Part shown: piece by piece, positions 10,501 to 47,709 of the stretch | Layout: every line of letters starts with the position of its first letter | Position numbering within the stretch: the first letter of the stretch is position 1 | Assembly: GCA_037349105.1 (NCBI GenBank) | Contig: JAYJMM010000092.1 | Coordinates: forward strand, 434,001 to 498,000 | Direction of reading: 5' to 3' | Source: Limnomonas spitsbergensis | Taxonomy: Eukaryota; Chlorophyta; Chlorophyceae; Chlamydomonadales | Length of the DNA stretch: 64,000 nt | The notes under the pieces: model-generated | What the model was told of the DNA's origin: nothing | The model's database searches: none | The model's input: the letters and a program-made list of their open reading frames with translations, nothing else | Translations under genes and position numbers: made by a program

Positions 10501-12806
10501 GCAAACCCTGTTCCCACCAATGACAAACCCTGTTCCCTCCAATGGCCAACCCTGTTCCCACCAATGGCAAACCCTGTTCCCACCAATGGCCAACCCTGTT
10601 CCCTCCAATGGCAAACCCTGTTCCCACCAATGGCTAACCCTGTTCCCTCCAATGACAAACCCTGTTCCCACCAATGGCAAACCTTGTTCCCTCCAATGGC
10701 CAACCCTGTTCCCGCCAATGACAAAAACCCTGTTCCCACCAATGGCCAACCCTGTTCCCACCAATGACAAACCCTGTTCCCTCCAATGGCCAACCTTGTT
10801 CCCACCAATGGCAAACCCTGTTCCCACCAATGGCAAACCCTGTTCCCACCAATGACAAACCCTGTTCCCACCAATGGCAAACCCTGTTCCCACCAATGGC
10901 AAACCCTGTTTCCACCAATGGCCAACCCTGTTCCCACCAATGACAAAACCCTGTTCCCTCCAATGGCCAACCTTGTTCCCACCAATGGCCAACCCTGTTC
11001 CCACCAATGGCAAACCCTGTTCCCACCAATGACAAACCCTGTTCCCTCCAATGGCCAACCTTGTTCCCACCAATGACAAACCTTGTTCCCTGCAATGGCC
11101 AACCCTGTTCCCAGCAATGGCCAACCCTGTTCCCACCAATGGCCAACCCTGTTCCCACCAATGACAAACCCTGTTCCCACCAATGGCCAACCCTGTTCCC
11201 ACCAATGACAAACCTTGTTCCCACCAATGGCCAACCCTGTTCCCACCAATGACAAACCTTGTTCCCTCCAATGGCCAACCCTGTTCCCTCCAATGACAAA
11301 CCATGTTCCCACCAATGGCAAACCCTGTTCCCACCAATGACAAACCCTGTTCCCTCCAATGGCCAACCCTGTTCCCACCAATGGCAAACCCTGTTCCCAC
11401 CAATGGCTAACCCTGTTCCCACCAATGACAAACCCTGTTCCCACCAATGGCAAACCTTGTTCCCTCCAATGGCCAACCCTGTTCCCACCAATGACAAAAA
11501 CCCTGTTCCCACCAATGGCCAACCCTGTATCCACCAATGACAAACCCTGTTCCCTCCAATGACCAACCTTGTTCCCACCAATGGCCAACCCTGTTCCCAC
11601 CAATGGCAAACCCTGTTCCCACCAATGACAAACCCTGTTCCCTCCAATGGCCAACCCTGTTCCCACCAATGGCAAACCCTGTTCCCACCAATGGCCAACC
11701 CTGTTCCCACCAATGACAAACCCTGTTCCCTCCAATGGCCAACCTTGTTCCCACCAATGGCCAACCCTGTTCCCACAAATGGCAAACCCTGTTCCCACCA
11801 ATGACAAACCCTGTTCCCTCCAATGGCCAACCTTGTTCCCACCAATGGCAAACCCTGTTCCCTCCAATGGCAAACCCTGTTCCCACCAATGGCAAACCCT
11901 GTTCCCACCAATGACAAACCCTGTTCCCTCCAATGGCCAACCCTGTTCCCACCAATGGCCAACCTTGTTCCCACCAATGGCAAACCTTGTTCCCTCCAAT
12001 GGCCAACCTTGTTCCCACCAATGGCCAACCTTGTTCCCTCCAATGGCCAACCCTGTTCCCACCAATGGCAAACCCTGTTCCCACCAATGACAAACCCTGT
12101 TCCCACCAATGACAAATCCTGTTCCCACCAATGGCCAACCTTGTTCCCACCAATGGCCAACCTTGTTCCCTCCAATGGCCAACCTTGTTCCCACCAATGG
12201 CCAACCTTGTTCCCACCAATGTCAAACCTTGTTCCCTCCAATGGCCAACCTTGTTCCCACCAATGGCCAACCTTGTTCCCTCCAATGGCCAACCCTGTTC
12301 CCTCCAATGGCAAAACCTGTTCCCACCAATGGCAAACCCTGTTCCCTCCAATGGCCAACCTTGTTCCCACCAATGACAAACCCTGTTCCCTCCAATGGCC
12401 AACCTTGTTCCCACCAATGACAAACCTTGTTCCCTCCAATGGCAAACCCTGTTCCCACCAATGACAAACCCTGCTTCAACCAATGACAAACCTTGTTTCC
12501 ACCAATGACAAACCCTGTTCCCACCAATGGCAAACCCTGTTCCCACCAATGGCAAACCCTGTTTCCACCAATGACAAACCCTGTTTCCACCAATGACAAA
12601 CCTTGTTCCCACCAATGACAAACCCTGTTTCCACCAATGACAAACCCTTTTCCCACCAATGGCAAACCCTGTTCCCACCAATGGCAAATCCTGTTCCCAC
12701 CAATGGCCAACCTTGTTCCCACCAATGACAAACCCTGTTCCCACCAATGGCAAACCCTGTTCCCACCAATGACAAACCCTGTTCCCTCAAATGACAAACC
12801 CTGTTC
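7519..12806. repeat. 22-bp minisatellite, about 240 copies
   Basis: The unit is CACCAATGGCAAACCCTGTT plus CC, with variants GGCCAACCTTG, ATGACAAACCC and CCCTCCAATGG. Variants are shared over long distances. For example, CCAAAGACAAACC sits in matching contexts near 9,967 and 10,231, 264 bp (12 units) apart, and CCCTCCCATGGCC near 9,064 and 9,350, 286 bp (13 units) apart, so there is higher-order repetition. Since 22 leaves remainder 1 on division by 3, stop-free frames run through all registers on both strands. The very long open frames here are not genes. Confidence 0.95.
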
Positions 12807-13007
12807 CCACTTAAGACCTCCGTCCATTCTGCTGCATGGCACCCAAGGATTGTTCATTCTTCGTGATCATACAGCGGCGAGAAAAGAAGCACGGAGGGAA
12901 AGGAGCTATGAAGGAGACATGGCCCCACCCCTAAACCCCATTCAAGCATGCATCATGACCTACTGCCATACCCTCCATTTTCAGTGAGTGGTAGTGAGTG
13001 GTATTAT
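12807..13007. other. Unique spacer, no gene seen
   Basis: A short single-copy stretch with no recognisable exon. GTGAGTGGTAGTGAGTGG occurs near 12,984. Confidence 0.4.
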
Positions 13008-13168
13008 CAGCTACAGTTCAGCCACACTGTGACCCTCGGCCACAAGCCCCTGGTGCGGCCAGCCCTGCTGCTTGGGTCACCGGCCGAGGGCCGGTCCAGA
13101 ATTGGTGAGAATCGGCCCAGGGGTGGCCACGGGGTGGCCCAACAAAGGTGGTCTGGTATCCACTAAAA
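13008..13168 (+). mobile_element. Dispersed family 1 (CAGCTACA element), full-looking copy
   Basis: Starts CAGCTACAGTTCAGCCACAC, passes GGCCAGCCCTGCTGCTTGGG, AATCGGCCCAGGGGTGGCCA and ends GGTGGTCTGGTATCCACTAA. The same order of words recurs in a dozen or more copies in this window. It is non-coding and about 160 bp long, so it is SINE- or MITE-like. No target-site duplication was recognised. Confidence 0.7.
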
Positions 13169-13230
13169 TAAACACTGATAACCTCATGTATAATTTACCA
13201 TCCGCTCCTGTCCATCAACCCCCCGCCCGG

Positions 13231-13445
13231 CCCTTCCTAACCCTAAACCCTAAACCCTTCCTAACCCTAAACCCTTACCCTAAACCCTTCCTAACCCTTA
13301 ACCCCTAACCCTTCCTAACCCTAAACCCTTCCTAACCCCGAAACCCTTCCTAATTCTTAACCCTAAACCCTTCCTAAACCTAAACCCTTCATAACCCTTA
13401 ACCCTAAACCCTTCCTTACCCTAAACCCTAAACCCTTCCTAACCA
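13231..13445. repeat. Interstitial telomere-type repeat (CCCTAAA variants)
   Basis: Degenerate CCCTAAACCCTTCCTAACCCTAA units for about 215 bp. This matches the plant/green-algal TTTAGGG telomere type. Both flanks are ordinary sequence, so it is internal and not a chromosome end. Confidence 0.85.
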
Positions 13446-13510
13446 GGCCCTATGACAGATACTCGCAGAGTCGCAGCTACTAAGGTCCAGTTTAGTTTTA
13501 GGACACCCAC

Positions 13511-13590
13511 CTGCTGGCGGCATGCGGCCCGGTAGAGGCGCTGCAGGTGTGGCGGGACGCGTTCCCATACTGCAGGGCAGTGCGTGTCCG
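13511..13590 (-). CDS. Candidate internal exon, unidentified minus-strand gene
   Basis: On the minus strand the acceptor CATCCTGTCCTCCAG precedes it and the donor CGCCAGCAG|GTGGGTGTCC follows. The only frame that looks like protein skips two bases and reads DTHCPAVWERVPPHLQRLYR and then AACRQQ. It ends in phase 0. It lies between the stop of the DUF7918-like gene (14,334) and the exon candidate at 7,293. Phases do not join directly to either, so a shared gene is not shown. Copies of its upstream acceptor region lie in the neighbouring repeat at 13,595-13,797. Confidence 0.4.
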
Positions 13591-13594
13591 CTGG

Positions 13595-13797
13595 AGGACA
13601 GGATGATCGCATGCTGAGGCTTTAAGGGGTCCTAGTCACAGGCATGATCCAAGTTCAGGACACAGGCATGCTGAGGTGTCCAGGAGTCCTGATCACAGGC
13701 ATGATGCAAGGACAGGACACAGGCATGCTGAGGTGTCCAGGGGTCCTGGGCGCAGGCATGATGCAAGGACAGGATGATCGCATGTTGAGGCTTCCTC
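13595..13797. repeat. Degenerate array derived from the intron end before the 13,590 exon
   Basis: About three copies of a unit containing GACAGGATGATCGCATG, TGAGG and GTCCAGG-GTCCTG. Next to the exon the minus strand reads CATGCGATCATCCTGTCC just before CTCCAG. The same CATGCGATCATCCTGTCC recurs at about 13,768-13,784. Confidence 0.65.
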
Positions 13798-14043
13798 CAT
13801 GCACCTCCATGCACCTCCATGCAGGCAAACATGCACCTCCATGCAGGCAAACATGCACCACCATGCATGCAAACATGCACCTCCATGCAGGCAAACATGC
13901 ACCACCATGCATGCAAACATGCACCTCCATGCAGGCAAACATGCACCTCCATGCAGGCAAACATGCACCTCCATGCAGGCAAACATGCACCTCCATGCAG
14001 GCAAACATGCACCTCCATGCACCTCCATGCAGGCAAACATGCG
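13795..14043. repeat. 22-bp tandem array (CACCTCCATGCAGGCAAACATG)
   Basis: About 11 copies with CACCACCATGCATGC variants and shortened units at both ends. The sequence is unrelated to the 22-bp array at 7.5-12.8 kb. Confidence 0.9.
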
Positions 14044-14180
14044 TCTCTAGTGCACTATTCCAAGCTTGTGGTCAGGTGGACATGAGTGATTGTTTTGCAT
14101 GGCGCTTGCGCTTCCATGGATGGCGGCGCTCGCATGGCAGGCGATATCTAGCAAGAAAGAAAAAACGAAAACTATGCCAC

Positions 14181-14244
14181 CCTAGGGGGCGTGCGGGTGA
14201 AGGGAACAGCGCAGCTCCGGGCGATATCAAGCATGCCCCCTAGG
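14181..14244. repeat. Short inverted repeat (CCTAGGGGGCGTGC / GCATGCCCCCTAGG)
   Basis: 14-bp arms with one mismatch lie about 36 bp apart. GGCGATATC occurs as a direct repeat near 14,140 and 14,219. This may be the remnant of a small insertion, and its function is unknown. Confidence 0.45.
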
Positions 14245-14333
14245 AAATAACAACGCCTTTACGCAGTCCCACATTTTTCTGTGCAGCTGTACTGTGCTGT
14301 TGGCCAAATGTAGTTCTCCACAGTTTCAAGAAT

Positions 14334-17300
14334 TCATTCGAGTTGTTCAGTCCACAACCTATGCAAGTCCTCCCTTACTGCAGCACTAGCAGAATTGCGT
14401 GTCTCTACCAGGACTTTCTGGAACCTCCCTACCCTCACACTTTTTTTCTTCTTCGGGTACTTGTCCACCTTAAGCAGGCCGCCCCCCAGCCGTGTGAAGT
14501 CTGATTGGAACCAAACCGTCACCGGCCTACGAATGGTGGCTAAAGCAGCATTGTTGGCCACAAATGGGCCCCCAGCCAGGGGCCGGAATGTAGCTGAAAT
14601 GTAGCAGAGTCACAAAAAAGAACCTTGCCTACTTCCAGTCCAGTGGGCAAGGCCCTCCCTTCACCCTCAAGTACTTACCAGGACTTTCCGAAGCAGTAGG
14701 GTGGCCGCCGTCTCGTAATGGAGATCGAAGCTGCCGATCCTCCTTACCTGAAAGCAATATCAGGACAGACAAGGGGAGCCGGTCAATAAAACCCTTAACC
14801 CTAAACCCTAAACTAGAGAATAAACCCAAACAGGCGTTGGTGGATTCCCATCTCAGGAGATTGCTCTCTTGCTCCTGATCCTGACCGTGCACCCCTGCAC
14901 CCTGAACCCTGTTCACTGACTGCAGGTGCATCAAAAGAGGCGCTTTAAGGGTGCAGGCCAGTGACTAGGCCAGCCCTGCTGCCAAGGCCTCCGGCTGGAG
15001 GCCAGTCCAGGTTTGGAGTCAATCGGCCCAAGGGTGGCCACAGCACGGCCCATCAAGGGTGGTCTGGTAACCACTAAAAAACGCTAGAACCGGTTCATCA
15101 AAAGAGGCGATCCAAAGGTGCAGGCAACAGCATTTTGTGGCAAACTGCCAAAACTGGCGTACAGCATTTTGTGGCAAACTGCCAAAACTGGCGTACAGCA
15201 TTTTGTGGCAAACTGCCAAAACTGGCAAACAGCATTTCGTGGCAAACTGCCAAAACTGGCAAACAAATGGCGGCTGGCAAGGACGAGTGGATCAAGCGGG
15301 CAGCGGTAGGTGCAGTCCGCAGGCCCTCCAGCCAGCATGACTGAATGCCGTTGTTTTGCTTGACACCATGGTCATATAATCCACCAAGCATGTCAGGCTT
15401 GATCCATCCTGTCTATTTTAGGAATGCTCTGCACTTCAGCTACATTTCAGCTTCCACCTGGGCCTACAGGGGCTAAGACTAATAAGGGTGAAGATGTGGT
15501 CAAAATGTTCCTAACAATTTTTGTATTGTATGTTGGTAACCTAGGTTATTTCGGAAGATTTCGCTGATCAGATTTTTCTGGATGCTTGCTACAGCCAGCC
15601 CTGCTGCTTGTTCCGCTTGCCACAGGCCGGTGGGATGTGTTGTACAAATTACCAGTGTTCCTTTTTTCGGCTATGCAATAATAAACAGTGCTTACGCCCC
15701 TTCGGAAGGCAGCTCTGCTGCTGACAAAGGCCTGAATGGGATTGAACCTAGCCCACCGGCCCACGACTGGTGGCCAAGGCATCCTGGTAGTTCACAAATG
15801 GGTCCCCCCACTCCCCCGGCCAGAGGCCGCAGGGTAGCTGACATGAAGCTGAGTAAAAACAATTGCGAGACACAGGGCAACCATCTGGAAGACGAGGGAA
15901 CTTCCTTTTACCCCCTGCCTACCTGATGGTCCCACCTACCGTGCTCAGCGCCTCTTTAAGACTCGTATGCTTTTACCCCTGCCTGCATGATGGTCCCACC
16001 TTCCGTGCTCAGCGCCTCTTTAAGACTCGTACGCTTTTACCCCCTGCCTGCATGATGGTCCCAACTTCTGTGCTCAGCGCCTCTTTAAGACTCGTATGAT
16101 TTTACCCCCTGCCTGCATGATGGTCCCACCTTCCGTGCTCAGCGCCTCTTTAAGACTCGTATGTCTTTACCCCCTGCCTGCATGATGGTCCCACCTTCCG
16201 TGCTCAGCGCCTCTTTAAGACTTGTATGTTTTTACCCCCTGCCAGCATGATGGTCCCAACTTCCGTGCTCAGCGCCTCTTTGAGACTCGTATGCTTTTAC
16301 CCCCTGCCTGCATGATGGTCCCACTGACCACTGTGGAGCGCGTCCAGTCTCCATTCGATGGACGGACTAACGCCTTGCCCTCAGAAGCAGCCAGGGAGGG
16401 CGCCATGAAGAACTTCTTGCCCTCCAGCTGAGAGATTGTTTTGTGTGGGAGTGTGGGAGTGCACATATGTTTCAGCTGCGTGCCATGCACATGGTGCGTC
16501 AAGCAGTTTGATTGGCAGTGAGGCAATAAGGGAAACATGTGCAAAACACTTACATGGCACAACCACGCACGGCACAGCATGCACGGCGCAAAAAATACTA
16601 TTTATCGCGAAGGAGCATGATGCATGGCGCAACAGGTATCATGCATGATGCAAGAAACATGATGCATGGCGATCTGGCTAAAACATGGACACATGAGGAT
16701 GGTTGCACTACCCAACGGGCATGCCGGGGACGCATGGCGCATCGCACGCGAGGCAAGGGTGCAAGATGCACAGCTTGGGCAAGTACCATGATACACAGCT
16801 AGGGCAGTTACCGTCATTTGTAGCTTGTGCAAGGAGAGAGGCACTGACCAGATTCGGCCTGTCTGCATGTGTCATGCCCTTCCCGGTCGGGCGCGGCACC
16901 GCCACGGTGTGTGGGCTGACCTCGCTGAAAGAGATCTTGAGCTTTCCCTAAAAATTGCACAGAAAGGACAACAGCTGATCGAGACATGAATGGGTGGAGC
17001 CAGGTGAGGCAGGTGGATTATCATGTCAGCAGAGTTTTTCTGTCCTTCCGTCTCATGAACTGCGGTTATTGATGTTACACACATGCATGCTCAAAGTAAA
17101 GTTCACATTATGTGATGGAAGGTGGAGAATAAGGAAGCTGACACACAGCATCAGCTCATCCTCTTCACATGGATGCGATGGTGAGTTTTGAACTCCATGC
17201 GTGTTCAAAACTCACCACCGCATGGAGTTTTGAACACGCATGGAGTTCAAAACTTCTTGCGTGTTCAAACACATGGCCCCCAGTATATTAAAACGCCTCA

Positions 17301-18238
17301 TAGATCTGGCTGTTTGAATGCACAGCCTTAGCATTCACCAAGCGCATGGGCTCGGGCCGGCGCCTGTGTTGCTTGCTACCTGTTTTATCTGGTCCAAGTT
17401 ATCGATGTCCACGACTCGGCTGCCAGCTGTTGCAGATGCCAAGTCTGAAAACGTAAACTCGGTGTACGTATCAGAGTGTCCATTTGAGGATTTGTAAAAA
17501 CCTTGGAAGTTCACTGCGGGTCTGCCATGCGATAACGTATGGCAGTAGCCGGGGGAAACGGAATCCACGTACAGGCTCACCTGTTGCAGAGACAGGGTAG
17601 AGGTTTAATTGGGTTCATTGGAGTGGCTTCTGTGGATGCCGCAATCCGCCCAAAGGCAGCAGATGGAGGAGGAGTGGCAGGAGGGTGATAACAGGCATGG
17701 GCTACACCTAGGGCTTCCGATCAAGGCCATAATCGAGATGCTTCAATGGAACTTAGACTGCTCATGTCTGTTGCCACAACCCGTACATGAGTGTGGCACT
17801 TGTATGCCATGCTTGTATGCCTCGTTATTCATGACGTGTAGGGCGCTTGCAGTTGGGGTCGCACCTAGGCAGCGCCAGGGCTGCCACACCGGACATGGTA
17901 GTGACAGTGGTAGTGATGGCGCTCAAGTACAAGACAGACTTACCATGACGTCTCGCAAGTAGCCGTCTGTCATGGGGGAAATCCTAGAGAACGACACTTC
18001 GAATGTTTTCCCCGGCGAAGCTACGACGTATGTCTTGCCGTTGTGCGTGACCTCGGGGAAAGCTGCCTGTGTCGAAATGTACTTGTGTTCAGTAGTCAGT
18101 ACTAATGGTGAGAATGTGTCACATCGGGGGAAGGGAGAAGGGAAACAGTATGACAAGTCTGGTTCCCGATGAGAGGGAGGGACGCACCCGAGTTACGGAA
18201 TCGATCACAGATACATCAAATCCCCAAAATTGAACCAT
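14334..18238 (-). CDS. DUF7918-like protein, 7 predicted exons
   Basis: Predicted exons, read in minus order: 18238-18188, 18066-17944, 17580-17380, 16947-16849, 16427-16308, 14747-14679, 14417-14334. All are in phase 0 and join to 248 residues (278 if the ATG at 18,328 is the start). The most diagnostic part spans exons 2-4: GKTYVVASPGKTFEVSFSR, VSLYVDS, FQGFYKSSNG, EFTFSDL and GKLKISFSEVSP. This matches my recollection of DUF7918 (cysteine/tyrosine-led strand, 'GK-F', 'vDG', 'F-F', 'G-I-v'), an uncharacterised domain known from fungi and algae with no assigned function. Exon 5 gives LEGKKFFMAPSLAASEGK; exon 6 gives FDLHYETAATLLLR. Donors of exon 4 (GTCAGT) and exon 5 (GC or GTCAGT) and the last acceptor are uncertain. 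The gene is divergent from the SET gene, about 0.75 kb away. Confidence 0.55.
14461..14613 (-). mobile_element. Dispersed family 1 copy, inverted
   Basis: On the minus strand it runs from CTACATTTCAGCTACATTCC through GGCCACCATTCGTAGGCCGG to GGCGGCCTGCTTAAGGTGG. It lies within the predicted last intron of the DUF7918-like gene, between exons 6 and 7. Confidence 0.6.
14945..15082 (+). mobile_element. Dispersed family 1 copy, 5'-truncated
   Basis: Lacks the CAGCTACA start but keeps GGCCAGCCCTGCTGCCAAGG, CAGGTTTGGAGTCAATCGGC, GGTGGCCACAGCACGGCCCA and the end GGTCTGGTAACCACTAAAAA. Confidence 0.65.
15128..15265. repeat. 34-bp tandem array, 4 copies
   Basis: The unit is CAGCATTTTGTGGCAAACTG followed by CCAAAACTGGCGTA. 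It lies in the long intron between exons 5 and 6 of the DUF7918-like gene. Confidence 0.85.
15430..15875 (-). mobile_element. Dispersed family 1 fragments
   Basis: An inverted copy at about 15,690-15,875 ends, on the minus strand, with CAGCTTCATGTCAGCTACCC. Shorter fragments lie near 15,437-15,475 and 15,590-15,625 (CAGCCAGCCCTGCTGCTTG). They look like nested or broken copies. Confidence 0.5.
15905..16335 (-). repeat. 65-bp array starting at the end of DUF7918-like exon 5
   Basis: About 7 copies of a unit that on the minus strand reads GTGGGACCATCATGCAGGCA, GGGGGTAAAAGCATACGAGT, CTTAAAGAGGCGCTGAGC. The exon-proximal copy begins inside the predicted exon end (GTCAGTGGGACCATCATGCA|G), so each unit carries the presumed exon end and donor region. 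Confidence 0.85.
17183..17256. repeat. Near-perfect palindrome with about 31-bp arms
   Basis: Left arm GAGTTTTGAACTCCATGCGT plus GTTCAAAACTC. The right arm is its reverse complement, separated by about 11 bp. Each arm is itself nearly palindromic (GAGTTTTGAAC / GTTCAAAACTC). It lies in the intron between exons 3 and 4 of the DUF7918-like gene. It could extrude as a cruciform, or form a hairpin in the pre-mRNA. Confidence 0.8.
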
Positions 18239-18328
18239 GTCGTCAGTCAGAGTGCTTGAGGATGTAGACAGAACGTATGACGTGCATGCGGAGGCTTTCC
18301 AATCGTTGCGAGCCAGCGCGTACAGCAT

Positions 18329-19074
18329 TCAGGCACAACTGAAACGGTTGGAGATGAGAAGTTGGGTGGTCGGGAGAGGATTCGAAACTGTCACCCTCTC
18401 CCTGAACTCCCTCCTTCTCACGCACGTTCAAAAGTAATCATGAAAGCAGCGGTAAGCTGAAAAATCACAATTGGGCACGTCGGCGACAGTTCGCAACGCC
18501 GTTTTTAAAACGGTGTGTCCGGTAACGAAAAATCAGGGGCAAAAAAACCGGGCAAAACCTATTTATCCTAAACCACCACTATTGAAACCCCAGTCAAAAA
18601 TGTCGATGAGGGGACAAGACCTCTGAAGTAGACAGTCAGGCCTTCAAGTCTCTACTGGAGGATTAAGTTGCTGCTTTACATTTAAAGCAATCGTAGACGC
18701 CTCCACCCACGAGGCCACGACGCCATCTCTGGGTTGCTGGCTGTTTCCTCATGAAGTGCGGACGCCAACAGCAGATCCACACATCGATCACGGGCGGCGC
18801 GCATGCTTACGCTTCCATCCCTGCACGCGTGCGCGTGGAGCATGACCCACCTACATGAAAATTTACACACGGACGCACACTCATAGTTATTACCCGACCC
18901 AGACCCTAAAGGACTACGATCAACTGTGATCTGACCTTTTAAATTGGTGAGAATAGTGTGACCGGCCACCCTACCTCGGGAGACTGCGGCGCAACGGGCA
19001 AGAAACGTCCATCTTGACTCCCCGCAGCCCAGCGACCCGACCTCATCGGGAGCCTAACACAGCCGAGCACCGGA
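18329..19074. promoter_or_regulatory. Divergent intergenic region (DUF7918-like / SET gene)
   Basis: About 0.75 kb lies between the start candidates of two genes pointing apart, so both promoters should be here. An in-frame TGA at 19,015-19,017 supports the SET start at 19,075. A small palindrome CCGTTTTTAAAACGG lies at about 18,501-18,515. No TATA box or named motif is claimed. Confidence 0.4.
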
Positions 19075-45623
<26,549 letters not shown>

Positions 45624-45805
45624 GATGAGGCATACGGGCAGAGGGCAGAGGAAAGTAAAGCCCCCCCTGCGTCCTTGGGGCATGCCGCCGTGCAGCGTAG
45701 GGTAGAGGAAAGGAATGTGCCCCCTTGCAACCTTGTGGCACGCGTACGACGTACCCGGAGAAAAGGCTGATTTCCAGGATTAATTCACGGCATCGGACTT
45801 TTCCG
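45624..45805. other. Downstream of the SET gene; short duplicated phrase
   Basis: AGAGGAAAGTAAAGCCCCCC and AGAGGAAAGGAATGTGCCCC start related stretches of about 60 bp. This is the expected 3' UTR region. No clear polyadenylation motif was identified. Confidence 0.4.
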
Positions 45806-45807
45806 GG

Positions 45808-45868
45808 GTGCCCGTTTCACCCCGGAACTACCCCGGACCTTTCCCGGGGTAGTCGGAAACGGGCAGTT
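45808..45868. repeat. Imperfect hairpin (TGCCCGTTTC ... GAAACGGGCA)
   Basis: TGCCCGTTTC and ACTACCCCGG pair with CCGGGGTAGT and GAAACGGGCA around a centre of a few bases, with a bulge of about 7 bases on one side. It lies about 190 bp past the SET stop codon. It is a candidate transcript-end structure or a small MITE remnant. Confidence 0.6.
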
Positions 45869-46149
45869 GCAGCCATGTAAAGAAGGCGAGGAAAGGAGCA
45901 GCCTGCCTTCATGCAAGGAGGTGTGAGCGTCTAGGAGACAGGGCAGCTTTGGGTGAAGCCCTTGGTAGTGGTGGACATGTATAGGCATGCGCACCATTTT
46001 GTGCAGGGGGTATTTGCGGTATATTTAATGATTCATTTAGGTAAGGTTTGTGTGGGTATCTGATTCAGCGGCGTACCTTTTTCTTTATGTCTTGCATCGT
46101 GCTGCTTTCTGGACAGGGACGTGCAAGGCGCTACGTGCGCTTGCCGGAA

Positions 46150-47080
46150 ACCTGGATTTAGTGTGCCTTCTTAATTTTGGTGCCCTTGGTAGCTACAGGC
46201 GTGGAAGCAGGTGTGGCTGCAGGTGAAATTACAGGTGTGGCTATAGGTATGGATGCAGGTCTGGATGCAGGTGTGTGTCCGCGGTGGCTGGGGGGAATAT
46301 TATGTTTGATTTTCGACGTTTTTCCCCCTTAGATATGTGTTGGCGCGCGTGCCAAGCAGTGGGGAAAGTTTGACTCCTTTGAGGGACAGTGGTGCTCTGA
46401 TGGTGGGGCAGGAAGGCTTTGCTAAGGGAGCAAAAATGCTCTTATGGGACAGGGATGCTCTGAGGGGGGCAATGCAACTCATGTTACGGCAGTCTTAGAA
46501 TTCCTGAAAGGCATGTAAGCCATCCTACATCAGCTGAACTGAACCTGTTGACATGTCAGCCTCGGGTAGATGAGGGGAGGACGTTTCATACTCTACGGTT
46601 TGTGGGAGATGATGGCCCATGGAACCTAGGGTGGTAGGGGGGACATCTGAAGGATGTGTTCCTTCTTGATGTTTTGCCCAGGTATGTTCAGGCGTGCGTG
46701 CCTGAGGCAGCTGTGAAGGTTTGTGGAGTGTTTTCAGGCCAGGTGTGAGTACTCTTGAAGCTTTTTGCTGAGGTTGGTTGCGTGCCCAAGACAGCTGAAA
46801 TATGTGTTTCTTGAAGTTTTTTCTGAGGACGGTTCAGGGGTGCATGTGAGGCAGCTTCGGGGGAGGCTCTATATTTTTTCTTTGCCACAATAGCCACAAG
46901 TATATAGCACGGCACAATGATATGTTCGATTTAATACGGTGTGATTAGTACCGGTTTTGGAAATGATTGTGGCATGCTGCCTGTTTTATGGAAGGACGTC
47001 AACAGCCTCACGATGCCCAAGAGCTTCCCATAGCTTTAAGCCGTTTATTTCATGCCTGTCAGGGTTAAAGGGCTCCGGGA
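46150..47080 (+). mobile_element. About 0.9-kb dispersed element, copy A
   Basis: Matches the reverse complement of 62,880-63,860 over most of its length. Shared strings include CCTCGGGTAGA, GATGATGGCCCATGGAAC, GTGCGTGCCTGA, AGCTGT-AAG-TTTGTGGAGTG and CTTGGTAGCT-CAGGCGTGGA. Divergence is high, so it is an old copy. No convincing protein is seen. Confidence 0.7.
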
Positions 47081-47709
47081 AAATAGCAACTACATAGGGA
47101 GATAGGGATATTAACAGAGCAACTTCTTAGACCGTAGGCGCATCTATGGGAGAAGTTGCAGCACGTGATCTGCCTCAAGGGGAAGTTGCATGTACCGACC
47201 GTCGAATTGCAGTGGGCCTCGAGGGCAACCCAGTTGTTATTGAACTTGCTATTAAATATATTCTGCTTATGCATGCCAGTTATCGGTCATCAGACGACAA
47301 AAAGTGGCAGCGGCCTCACATCCCACACTCGGGATACACAGTCACACCTCTCACTCTGTAGGCAGCATGCATGCACAGAAAAAATTGCAGGTCAGCCATG
47401 AAACAAACCAAGATAACGAGCCGTTCTTGTATCCAGCTTCATGCAAAGCTTCTCATCCACACTCAGGCTCCTACATGGCCTGATCAGACAAATCCAATTC
47501 ACACATTCCAAAAAGTACAGGAAACTACTGCCAATGTTTCTGGTTGTTCTAAATTTAAAATCAAATTAACAAAGCAAACAAAATAGCAAGTATGCTGGCA
47601 ATCATGCTCCTTGTTAATCCTGTCTGAATCCATAATTGATCTCAAATACCAAATGAATCAGTCAGCATTCTGAAGCATGAGTAGAGGTTGCAGAAGTGAA
47701 GAACACACC
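47081..47709. other. No recognisable gene
   Basis: AT-richer sequence with short open frames and no recognisable domain. It lies downstream of the minus-strand gene that ends at 47,710 and would contain its 3' UTR. Confidence 0.45.

Noticed and set aside
7505..12753. Very long minus-strand open frames (up to about 1,300 codons) reading GNRVCHWWEQGLPLVGT-like repeats
   Set aside because: They follow from a 22-bp unit without stops in any register. All registers on both strands are open, there is no start context or unique flanking coding sequence, and composition is set by the repeat.
13231..13445. Chromosome end (telomere)
   Set aside because: The repeat is short, degenerate and flanked by unique sequence with exon candidates and genes on both sides.
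14395..14604. Plus-strand open frame with hydrophobic run TLTLFFFFGYLSTLS
   Set aside because: It overlaps the predicted last exon of the minus-strand gene and a dispersed element. The run comes from the complement of a lysine-rich AAG tract.
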